From the NCBI GenBank assembly GCA_945903445.1, contig CAMDNZ010000013.1, forward strand, positions 13,238 through 77,237: a stretch of DNA of 64,000 bases, given 5' to 3'. Shown here piece after piece: positions 27,303-34,869 of this stretch. The notes beneath the pieces were generated by a model. That model worked only from the letters and a program-made list of their open reading frames with translations, ran no database searches and was not told the DNA's origin. Position numbers and translations under genes: made by a program. How positions within the stretch are numbered: the first letter of the stretch is position 1; each line of letters starts with the position of its first letter. The DNA comes from Bordetella parapertussis (GTDB lineage: Bacteria; Pseudomonadota; Gammaproteobacteria; Burkholderiales; Burkholderiaceae_B).

Positions 27303-29494
27303 AGTCGCCGACATTGGTTTTCGTACATGGCTGGGGTATGGACGCTGCGATGTGGGACGCATTGCGTGCTGCGCTTGACGAGTGGCCGCACGTGACGATA
27401 GAAGCGGGTTATTTTGGGCAGGACGCGAAAATCGAAGCGGATGCTGGGGCGAGCTGCGATTTGCCGTCCAGGCTTGCGGCGCTCACGCGTTCTCCCTTTG
27501 TTCTCGTGGGCCATTCTTACGGTTTCATGCAGGGCTTGACGCGCTGTCTCGATATGTCCTCATGTCGGGGTCTGATCAGTATCAACGGATTTCCTCGTTT
27601 CGCCCAGGCGCACGGCTTCCCGGAGGGCATCGCGCGACTGCTTATCGATGGCATGATTTCTCGTCTGGCATCGAGGTCGAAGGGTGTCGTAGGCGAGTTT
27701 CGAAGGCGCTGTGGGCTAGGTGGTTTTTTTTCGGAACCCCATCGAGTGCCGCTTGAACGTGATCTTCGATCGATGCGTGACGGAGACGAAAGCGAGCGAC
27801 TGAAAAGAAGCGGCTTGCCGCTCATGGTCTTGGCAGGAACGCGCGATCCGATCGTGTCGGCAAGCATGACGCGCGCTGCCTTCGACATGGACTCATCGAC
27901 CGGTAGTAAAGCGCAGGATCTGGATCCTGCCAGGGTCGTATCGATCGAGTGGTGCAAGAGCGGAGGTCATCTTCTGCCGCTCTCGGACGCTGCATGGTGC
28001 GCGGCGCGTATTCGGTCATTTTTGAACACCTCGCAAGTGTTCCCATCGCCGAAACGTGCCGTTTTTCTCCGCCATGCTCAGATAGCCGCTCGATTCGGAA
28101 GGGCGGCAAACGACTATGATCATCACGCCGATGTTCAACGCAAAGCGGCGGCGACACTAGGCGAAATGATCGGTGCGCTCCGTTTGCCAGAGCGTCCGCG
28201 CATTTTGGAGATCGGTTGCGGGACGGGATTTCTCACTCGCGCGCTAGCGAGCCGTCTGGGCACCGCCAAGTGGACCATCACCGATATTGCAGAGCCCATG
28301 GTAAGGAAGACGCAAACGGGCGTGAGATTGCGTGGCAGTGTTCGGTTCACGACGATGAATGGCGAGTATCCGAGCCTGCCACCGGATGAGCGCTACGACC
28401 TGATCTGTTCTAGCCTGGCGGTGCAGTGGTTCGAAGATTTGGATGAGGGCTTGGCACGCCTGGCGGCCTATCTGGCGCCGGGTGGATATCTGGCCATTTC
28501 GACCTTGGCGAGCGATACGTTCGTCGAGTGGCGTCAAGCGCATGTGGCCTGCGGGCTGGAAGCGGCGACGCCGGCCTATCCGATGCCAGCGCATATCGGT
28601 GCGAACCTGCGGGTCATGCATGACACGATGCGAAGCGAGCATCTCGTGTGTCGCCACGACAATGGTCTGGGGTTCTTGCGTCGACTCAGGCGCATCGGTG
28701 CCGTTACGCCTGCTGCGGGCGGCGCAGTCACAAGTACGGCAGCATTGCGGCGCGTCCTGGCCCGCTTCGATTCGGACGGGGCCGCCATCACCTACCACCT
28801 TGCCTATGGCCTGTGGCGCAGACCGGGTGCGCCACCGCGTGGCGTTTTCGTCACCGGTACGGATACGGGCGTCGGAAAGACGCTTACGGCGGCAGTCTTG
28901 GCGCAAGCGTGGCAGGCTGACTATTGGAAGCCTTGTCAGACCGGACTCGGCATCGAGGCGGGCGATACGGAAACGGTTGCGAAACTCGCTCAGATGTCGG
29001 ATAAGCGCCTGCATCGCCCCGCGTATGCCTTGCAAGCGCCGCTTTCGCCTTGGGATGCCGCCAGGCTCGAGGGCATCCAGATCGATATGGCACGCTTTAC
29101 GCTGCCGCGTACCCAGGCGCCGCTGGTCGTGGAGGGCGCGGGCGGCGTGTTCGTTCCCATCACGGATACGGCAATGATGATCGACCTGATCGGCGACTTG
29201 GGCCTTGCCGTCGTATTGGTCGCACGCAGCGGACTCGGGACGATCAATCACACCTTGCTCAGCCTCGCGGCCTTGCGCAGTCGGGGCATACCTATCGTCG
29301 GCGTGGTGATGAGTGGTGTGCTTTCTGCTGGTAATCGAGATGCGATCGAGCGTTTCGGCCAGGTGAAAGTGCTGGCTGAAATCCCCGTCATTGAAAATGT
29401 CGATGCGGCTGCGATCTGTCGTTTGGTTCAGCGGATGCCACGATGGGACATCGTAGAGGCGTGGGTGCATAACAAAAAAATGCCGCTCGATTGA
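27299..29494 (+). CDS. bioH-bioC-bioD: Fused BioH-like esterase / BioC methyltransferase / BioD dethiobiotin synthetase
   Basis: 731 residues with three consecutive biotin-pathway domains in one uninterrupted frame. Residues 1-245: alpha/beta hydrolase resembling BioH (HGWGMDAAMWDAL), nucleophile Ser73 in GHSYG, likely Asp183 in AGTRDP and His224 in SGGHLLP. Residues ~257-505: BioC, opening FGRAANDYDHHADVQRKAA and with SAM motif ILEIGCGTGF at 302-311. Residues ~514-731: BioD with Walker A GTDTGVGKT at 520-528, WKPCQTG and VVEGAGGVFVPITD. BioC methylates malonyl-ACP, BioH demethylates pimeloyl-ACP methyl ester, BioD closes the ureido ring. GGAGG 7 nt before the ATG, which overlaps the bioF stop. 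All three active sites look intact. The stop codon lies inside a terminator hairpin. Confidence 0.9.
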   Translation: MKSPTLVFVHGWGMDAAMWDALRAALDEWPHVTIEAGYFGQDAKIEADAGASCDLPSRLAALTRSPFVLVGHSYGFMQGLTRCLDMSSCRGLISINGFPRFAQAHGFPEGIARLLIDGMISRLASRSKGVVGEFRRRCGLGGFFSEPHRVPLERDLRSMRDGDESERLKRSGLPLMVLAGTRDPIVSASMTRAAFDMDSSTGSKAQDLDPARVVSIEWCKSGGHLLPLSDAAWCAARIRSFLNTSQVFPSPKRAVFLRHAQIAARFGRAANDYDHHADVQRKAAATLGEMIGALRLPERPRILEIGCGTGFLTRALASRLGTAKWTITDIAEPMVRKTQTGVRLRGSVRFTTMNGEYPSLPPDERYDLICSSLAVQWFEDLDEGLARLAAYLAPGGYLAISTLASDTFVEWRQAHVACGLEAATPAYPMPAHIGANLRVMHDTMRSEHLVCRHDNGLGFLRRLRRIGAVTPAAGGAVTSTAALRRVLARFDSDGAAITYHLAYGLWRRPGAPPRGVFVTGTDTGVGKTLTAAVLAQAWQADYWKPCQTGLGIEAGDTETVAKLAQMSDKRLHRPAYALQAPLSPWDAARLEGIQIDMARFTLPRTQAPLVVEGAGGVFVPITDTAMMIDLIGDLGLAVVLVARSGLGTINHTLLSLAALRSRGIPIVGVVMSGVLSAGNRDAIERFGQVKVLAEIPVIENVDAAAICRLVQRMPRWDIVEAWVHNKKMPLD

Positions 29495-29500
29495 GCGGCA
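29474..29500. terminator. Bidirectional terminator between bioH-C-D and the Bug gene
   Basis: Perfect 8-bp stem TGCCGCTC/GAGCGGCA (29481-29488 with 29493-29500). The minus strand ends in seven T, so it serves the Bug gene well; on the plus strand it overlaps the stop codon of the fused biotin gene. Confidence 0.8.
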
Positions 29501-29563
29501 TTCATGATTTGCCTGTGGAATCCAGTATTTAAATGCGCGGCCACTCGTTAAGTTCGCCGTCAC

Positions 29564-30571
29564 TCACTGAATGCTGACTTGGGCGTCCTTGACCACCTTG
29601 GCCCAGGTCGCGCGTTCTGCCTTGATGTCCTCGCCAAATTTGCTGGCCGGAATGAAGATCAGATCGGAACCGGCGCTGGCGACTTTTTTGACCAGCTCGG
29701 GAGATGCCAGCACTTTTTTCAAGGCAGCTTCCAGCGTTTCTACGGCCTGAGCGGGTGTGCCCTTGGGCGCGACGATACCAAACAGGTTGTTGGCAGCGAA
29801 ACCCGGTACACCTGCTTCCTCGGCGGTCGGCACGTCAGGCAGGCTGGCTACTCGCTGAGTCGAGCCAACAGCCAACATTTTTAGTCGCCCGGCCTGCACC
29901 AGCGGCAGCGAGCCGGTGATGCTGTCCCACATCATCGACGACGTGCCGGTGACGACCTCGGGCAGGGCCTGCGAGCTGCCTTTGTACGGAATGTGTTGCA
30001 GCTTGACGCCGGTCTTCAGTGCAAACAGTTCCGACTCCAAATGCGAGAGCGTGCCGGTTCCTTGCGATGCGAAGTTGTATTTGTCGGGCGAGGCTTTCAG
30101 GTAGGTCACCAGTTCAGCCACGTTATTGACGGGCAAATTCGCTGGGACGACCAGCGCGTGCGGGGCGTACCCCACGCCTGCGACCGGGATGAAGTCGGTG
30201 GTCAGATCGGCGGGTTTGTTGGCATACAGCGCATCGGCGATGGCTTGGTTGGTCACCGCGCTCAGGTGCAATGTATAGCCATCGGCAGGCGCCCGGGCCG
30301 CTGCGCCCAAACCGATCATTCCGCCTGCACCGGCACGGTTCTCGACCACGATCGTTTGTCCCAATTCGGTCGACAGCGCTTGACCCACTGCACGCGCCAT
30401 GACGTCCGTTGCGCCCGCAGGCGGAAACGAGATGATCAGGGTGATGGTTTTCTCGGGATAAGCCGCGTGCGCCAGGGTGGAAACTGCCAGGATGCTGGCG
30501 GCGAACGCCGTGGCAATCAAACGGGGCGAGACGCTGCGGGCAAGGGTGGAGACTACGGCACGGCGAAACAT
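29564..30571 (-). CDS. Bug-family periplasmic solute-binding protein (TctC-like)
   Basis: 335 residues from the second of two adjacent ATGs; AGGAA lies 7 nt before it. A basic N-terminus and hydrophobic core ending LAVSTLAHA form a Sec signal peptide, and the mature part starts AYPEKTITLIISFPPAGATD. Further family marks are VENRAGAGGMIG, YTLHLSAVTNQAIA, IPYKGSSQALPEV and RVASLPDVPTAEEAGVPGF. Bug receptors bind carboxylates or other small metabolites for tripartite tricarboxylate transporters, but no tctA/tctB gene is adjacent, as is common for the many orphan Bug genes of Bordetella relatives. Ligand unknown. Confidence 0.93.
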   Translation of the reverse strand: MFRRAVVSTLARSVSPRLIATAFAASILAVSTLAHAAYPEKTITLIISFPPAGATDVMARAVGQALSTELGQTIVVENRAGAGGMIGLGAAARAPADGYTLHLSAVTNQAIADALYANKPADLTTDFIPVAGVGYAPHALVVPANLPVNNVAELVTYLKASPDKYNFASQGTGTLSHLESELFALKTGVKLQHIPYKGSSQALPEVVTGTSSMMWDSITGSLPLVQAGRLKMLAVGSTQRVASLPDVPTAEEAGVPGFAANNLFGIVAPKGTPAQAVETLEAALKKVLASPELVKKVASAGSDLIFIPASKFGEDIKAERATWAKVVKDAQVSIQ

Positions 30572-31018
30572 CATGACGTTCCTATAACGATGGAATGATG
30601 GCGGCGCAAAGGAAGACACTATCCCAGGCTGACACGCTCGAACCGAAAACGTAAGCAATGTATGTGCCAGTTTCGAAAAATGACGGCATGACGCTGTGTA
30701 GCGGAGCAGATCGGTATTGCCACCGGGGCCGACATCGCTGACATTGGACTCATGGCGGTGCTTGCCTGCCCGTTATTGCACTTGGAGCGCACCAAAAGTG
30801 TGCATCGTTTGGCGCGGGCGCACGCAGAGGTGGTTCTTACATTTCAGGCGATTAATGAATTTAAGGATTGGTTTTTTAATTCTACAGTGTAGAATTGTTT
30901 CGGATTCAAATTCTAGACAATTCAGGTTGACGAGCAAAATCCGCCACGCACAGTACAAGTTTCGATCACGGTGCAGGTCTCAACCGACGGCGTTCCGGCG
31001 CATAACGAAGGAGTTCCA
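30572..31018. other. Intergenic region before the CDF transporter
   Basis: About 450 bp between divergent genes. It becomes AT-rich from about 30,840 and holds a 19-bp palindrome (30878-30896) and an inverted pair GAATTGT/ACAATTC (30892-30898 with 30917-30923). No ORF or RNA gene was recognised. Confidence 0.6.
30878..30896. promoter_or_regulatory. Perfect palindrome AATTCTACA-G-TGTAGAATT
   Basis: Nine-base arms around a central G, 123 bp before the CDF transporter start. The TACA...TGTA core recalls operators of BlaI/CopY-type winged-helix repressors, but no such regulator is nearby. Position and perfection suggest a regulator site for the downstream gene. Confidence 0.45.
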
Positions 31019-31972
31019 ATGCATCAAACAGAATCTTTTTTCAATCTGAGCGGCGAGCGCGGCGTGCTGCGCATATCGATCGGCGTCTCGCTGCTCGCGG
31101 CGTCCATCGGCTTGATCTTCGGCCTGGCTTCGGGCTCTTTTTCGATTGTTTTCGATGGGGTTTATTCACTTATCGATGCAGGCATGAGCGTGCTGTCGCT
31201 TGTGGTGGTCCGTTTGATCGCCTCATTCGCGACATCGATGGATATTTCCCAGCGGTTGAAAGAGCGCTTTTCAATGGGTTTTTGGCATTTCGAACCGATG
31301 GTGCTGGCGCTCAACGGCATACTGCTTACCGGAGTCGCTGCCTATGCTCTGATCAATGCCGTTAGCAGCTTGCTGTCGGGTGGACGCAATCTGGATTTCG
31401 GTTGGGCTGTCGCCTATGCTGGCGTGACGGTCATGATGTGCTCGGCGATCGCTTGGGTCGAGGCTCGTGCCAATAGAAAAATCCAATCCGATTTTTTGCG
31501 TATGGATGTCAAGGGCTGGATCATGGCCGCCAGCATCACGGGCGCATTGCTGATCGCGTTTTGTATAGGTTATGCGGTTCAGGGAACCAGGCTGCAATGG
31601 ATCTCGCCTTACATCGACCCTGCGGTGCTGGCGCTGGTCTGTCTGGCCATCATTCCTTTGCCCATTTCATCGGTTCGCCAAGCCTTGGGGGAGGTGTTTC
31701 TCATTACTCCGCTGAATCTAAAACGCCACGTCGATGCTGTCGTCGAAGATTTTGTCGAGCGACATGGTTTTGGCGCGTCTCGATCTTATGTGGCCAAAGT
31801 AGGGCGGTCGCGCGCCATCGAGATATACGTCATTGTGCCACCGGCGCATGGCTTGCGAGATATCTCTGAATGGGACGCTTTGCGGGACGAGATCGCCGCA
31901 GCTATTGGTAGCGCGGGGCCGGACAGATGGCTGACCGTCGTGTTTACGGCTGATGCCGAGTGGACGGGGTGA
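31019..31972 (+). CDS. Cation diffusion facilitator (CDF) family transporter
   Basis: 317 residues from the ATG at 31019, which has AAGGAG about 6 nt upstream. About six membrane helices are visible (for example residues ~17-35, 40-60, 95-115). FDGVYSLIDAGMS in the second helix carries the two aspartates spaced as in CDF metal sites, and GFWHFEPM corresponds to the conserved loop after it. A soluble C-terminal domain of about 90 residues follows (LKRHVDAVVEDFVERHG...). CDF proteins export divalent metals in exchange for protons; the metal is unclear and this branch is divergent from ZitB/CzcD. Confidence 0.85.
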   Translation: MHQTESFFNLSGERGVLRISIGVSLLAASIGLIFGLASGSFSIVFDGVYSLIDAGMSVLSLVVVRLIASFATSMDISQRLKERFSMGFWHFEPMVLALNGILLTGVAAYALINAVSSLLSGGRNLDFGWAVAYAGVTVMMCSAIAWVEARANRKIQSDFLRMDVKGWIMAASITGALLIAFCIGYAVQGTRLQWISPYIDPAVLALVCLAIIPLPISSVRQALGEVFLITPLNLKRHVDAVVEDFVERHGFGASRSYVAKVGRSRAIEIYVIVPPAHGLRDISEWDALRDEIAAAIGSAGPDRWLTVVFTADAEWTG

Positions 31973-32023
31973 GCGCTATCTACGCACAAAAACCCATCAT
32001 TAAAACGATAAACAGGAAACGAT

Positions 32024-32605
32024 ATGCCAACGACGACTACAACTATGCCCACTGAGCCCACAATCAAGCTTCGCCCTCTCGAACGCGAAGATCTTTACTT
32101 CGTTCACCAAATGGATAACAACGCCAGTGTCATGCGTTATTGGTTCGAGGAGCCCTTCGAGACCTTCGCCGAGTTATCGGCGCTATACGAAGAGCACATC
32201 CACGACCAGCGTGAGCGACGATTCGTGGTAGAGCATGCGGGCACCAAGGCCGGTCTGGTCGAATTGGTCGAAATCGATCACGTGCACCGCCGCGCCGAGT
32301 TTCAGATCATTGTCGCGCCGGATCATCAAGGCAAGGGCATCGCGTCGAAAGCGACCCGACTGGCAATGGAGTATGGCTTCTTGGTGCTCAACCTCTACAA
32401 GATCTATTTGATCGTCGATAAAGAGAACCAGAAGGCATTACACATCTACGAGAAACAAGGGTTCGAAGTAGAGGGCACGTTGCGGCACGAGTTCTTCATC
32501 CATGGGCAATATCGCGATGTCACTCGGATGTGTCTGTTTCAGCAGGATTACCTGGCCATGCATCGCCCGACCAGTCCGGCGTTGCTGCGGCCAACGGCTC
32601 AATAA
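32024..32605 (+). CDS. speG: Spermidine N1-acetyltransferase
   Basis: 193 residues, GNAT fold. From memory the sequence is strikingly close to E. coli SpeG over the whole length: [61 protein letters not shown], the acetyl-CoA loop [25 protein letters not shown] and a shared C-terminal LLRPTAQ. SpeG acetylates spermidine and spermine to limit polyamine toxicity. It has an N-terminal extension of a few threonines. AGGAAAC precedes the ATG. It starts 51 bp after the CDF gene and may share its transcript. Closeness to the enterobacterial enzyme hints at transfer. Confidence 0.93.
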   Translation: MPTTTTTMPTEPTIKLRPLEREDLYFVHQMDNNASVMRYWFEEPFETFAELSALYEEHIHDQRERRFVVEHAGTKAGLVELVEIDHVHRRAEFQIIVAPDHQGKGIASKATRLAMEYGFLVLNLYKIYLIVDKENQKALHIYEKQGFEVEGTLRHEFFIHGQYRDVTRMCLFQQDYLAMHRPTSPALLRPTAQ

Positions 32606-32842
32606 AAACGCGTGCCACGACATCTGGTGACCGATAAAGCGTAACGTCGGCTGAGTGCCAAACTCGGCTAAGGGAGACGAGCGGGCAAGCGTCGTTATTT
32701 AAATCAATGACCGATAGATACTTTCAAGCGCACCACATTCCGATCAAGTGTAAAAATTTGGGCGGAAAAAATGATGAATTGCCTCTCCGATGATGTAATC
32801 GTACATGGAATTATCGTATTCAAACGTTTATCGGGGCATGAA

Positions 32843-33202
32843 ATGAGATACCTCAGCATTACACGATTTGCCGCAGCGGCGCTGATGTTCGTTGGCATCA
32901 GTGTCGCGAATGCGGCTCAGCCATCCCCAATCGATATAAAAAATCCACTAGCTTCGCCATCCTATCCCGTCGCGCCTGCAATAGGCGTAGTCGCCGGGGT
33001 GTGGTATTGGGAAAATCAATGTTTTATAAGGGTCGATGTGAATAAAAATCAATCTGGCGCTTGGTTGCCAGCTAAAAATAACAAGCTTTGTAAAATAGCT
33101 TTTTACACTAATCTTACTGGCCAACGGGCGGGGTTGCACCGTGAGCGTACGTCGGATGGAAAGTTGCAATATGTAAGCATACAGGTTTCGGAAGACTTGT
33201 AA
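32843..33202 (+). CDS. Small secreted protein, paralogue 1 of 3
   Basis: 119 residues. A signal peptide (MRYLSITRFAAAALMFVGI, cleavage near VANA-A) is followed by a proline-rich linker and a domain with two cysteines (60 and 83): GVVAGVWYWENQCFIRVDV, then LCKIAFYTNLTGQRAGL. Nearly the same motif occurs in the genes at 34311 and, more distantly, 33731. The frame is open back to 32771, but the ATG at 32843 is the one preceding a clear signal sequence. Base composition is noticeably lower in GC than the flanking housekeeping genes. I do not recognise the family; the C-x-I...C...TG(Q/K)xV layout loosely recalls SubB-type toxin B subunits, unproven. Confidence 0.7.
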   Translation: MRYLSITRFAAAALMFVGISVANAAQPSPIDIKNPLASPSYPVAPAIGVVAGVWYWENQCFIRVDVNKNQSGAWLPAKNNKLCKIAFYTNLTGQRAGLHRERTSDGKLQYVSIQVSEDL

Positions 33203-33730
33203 ATCTGAATGTCATTAATCCTTGAAATTGATAATTTTGCGTTAGAAAAAACGGGGGGTGCCCTGGCTTGTTTAACAGCTGCACATCGCTCGTGCGAAAC
33301 ATTCTTGGACGACGAATTTGCTGAACATATTTCGGCATTAATGCGGTAGTTACAGATCTTTCGGGTGCCCAAATATTGAGGGCTGTTTGCAGTGTTTTTT
33401 CGTATTCGTGGAGCGAAATTTTTTAGCGAGATGTCATTCTGATTTTTTGATGTTTGAGATCATGAAACTTAGACAAACGGAAAGACGGCCGGAGGTTACG
33501 TGGCAATCATTGTTTTGTTTTGTGGTGATTTTACGTTTTCCTAAGGGCTAGACCCCCTCGTTTGCAAAGTGAGTAAATTTATTTCGTACTCATTTTCTCA
33601 ATACTTTACATGCGGTCGTGTGGGAAATCAGAATAAATGTAAAAATAGTTTTTTCTGAAATTAAAAGAATAAATGGCTATGGCTTAATAATCGTAATTGC
33701 ACTTTACCACTACTTTCATATGGGAATGAC
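33203..33730. other. AT-rich intergenic stretch
   Basis: About 530 bp between the first two small secreted-protein genes. No ORF with a plausible start or signal peptide, RNA gene, terminator or repeat was recognised. It may hold the promoter of the 33731 gene. Confidence 0.6.
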
Positions 33731-34123
33731 ATGAAATATTTCGGAATGGCTAAAATTCTAAGTGCTGGGCTGATGCTTACATTCCTTAATGTCGCCGGCG
33801 CTAAAGAAGTCGACTTTGTCCATACGGCTGATGTCGACGGACCAATGTATAGCGCTGCAAACGATGCGAAGACCATACAGGGCATAATTTCCACAGTAGT
33901 CTTTTCGGATATTTCGGGTAATGAATGTCGGATTGCCATCATTCCGGACCAGGATCCAGACAGGATCGCGCCTGGATGGCCAAAAGCGCAGCACCGTAAA
34001 CACTGCGAGATTGCTCGTGTTGCAAAAATCCTTGGTAAGAAAGTCGGTCTTAACTATAAATATTCGCCCGGTGGATGGGGCTGGTACTTCACTGGAATAT
34101 GGGTCAGCGATAGTCTTAATTAG
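33731..34123 (+). CDS. Small secreted protein, paralogue 2 of 3
   Basis: 130 residues. Signal peptide MKYFGMAKILSAGLMLTFL with cleavage near VAGA-K. The mature part has cysteines at 66 and 92 and aligns with its neighbours through IISTVVFSDISGNECRI, HCEIARVAKILGKKVGLNY and a terminal IWVSD. It is the most divergent of the three, which argues for an old duplication. The upstream region is AT-rich, with no strong ribosome site. Function unknown; the exported, small, disulfide-capable design suggests a binding or toxin-like role. Confidence 0.7.
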   Translation: MKYFGMAKILSAGLMLTFLNVAGAKEVDFVHTADVDGPMYSAANDAKTIQGIISTVVFSDISGNECRIAIIPDQDPDRIAPGWPKAQHRKHCEIARVAKILGKKVGLNYKYSPGGWGWYFTGIWVSDSLN

Positions 34124-34310
34124 TCGATCCTGGAAAATTACTGCAGGCCATATCAATTCGGATTGAATATGTCGCAGAGTATTTGATTAAGTTTAGGAAC
34201 GATTTTCCTCAAAGAAGATCGAAAAAATAGTGATGTCTATAGTTTTGCGTTTGACTTAATGGCTATCTAATTGGGCATTTATTCCATGTTCATCTCAGTG
34301 GGAGAATAAT

Positions 34311-34679
34311 ATGAAAGGTTTTATCTTCGGAAAAATTTTCGGAGCGGTCGTGATCCTGACCGGTATTGGTATCGCCAACGCAGAGCAGGTGCCTATTTCC
34401 GGTGCGATGCCGCCCACTGTGCTGCAGGGGCGGCAACCTGCCCTTCAAATCACAGGCAAGATTGGCGGCGTTTGGTATTGGGAGAATGAATGCCGAATAA
34501 GGGTCGATGCGATGGATAGTCACGGTAAACCGACATCTGCCCCACGCTCTGGAAAATGGTTTGGTGTCGAGAACAACGATTTTTGTGATATGGCATTTGT
34601 ATCGCATTCCACCGGGGAAAATGTGGTGCTTTTTTATTTTCCCGATTCTCCGTATATCAGATACGATGCAAAAAATTAG
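34311..34679 (+). CDS. Small secreted protein, paralogue 3 of 3
   Basis: 122 residues. Signal peptide MKGFIFGKIFGAVVILTGI, cleavage near IANA-E. IGGVWYWENECRIRVDAMD is almost the same as GVWYWENQCFIRVD in the 32843 gene, and FCDMAFVSHSTGENVVLFYF matches its second half. Cysteines at 61 and 92. GGGAG about 8 nt before the ATG supports the start. It is separated from acnB by convergent orientation and a bidirectional terminator. Confidence 0.72.
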   Translation: MKGFIFGKIFGAVVILTGIGIANAEQVPISGAMPPTVLQGRQPALQITGKIGGVWYWENECRIRVDAMDSHGKPTSAPRSGKWFGVENNDFCDMAFVSHSTGENVVLFYFPDSPYIRYDAKN

Positions 34680-34775
34680 AAACTTACACCACCGTTTATT
34701 TGATAAAATAGCTTCCGCCGCGAGCGACCTGATTTTTGAACGTCCATTCGTTGACGCTGAATCCCATCTAAAAAG

Positions 34776-34812
34776 AAAAAAACCGAAGATCGGATATCGA
34801 ATCTTCGGTTTT
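34776..34812. terminator. Bidirectional terminator downstream of acnB
   Basis: A 12-bp perfect stem AAAACCGAAGAT/ATCTTCGGTTTT (34779-34790 with 34801-34812), with a longer T tract on the minus strand. Serves acnB and probably the small secreted-protein gene. Confidence 0.85.
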
Positions 34813-34869
34813 CACAATTTTGGGCTAACCTATATCTACCGGCCGCGTTATGAACAAGGTTTTACCGCC

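Noticed and set aside
28244..29563. Long minus-strand open frame (439 codons) opposite the fused biotin gene
   Set aside because: Antisense to a gene with three clear enzyme domains; residue usage is typical of a GC-rich shadow frame and no family features are visible.
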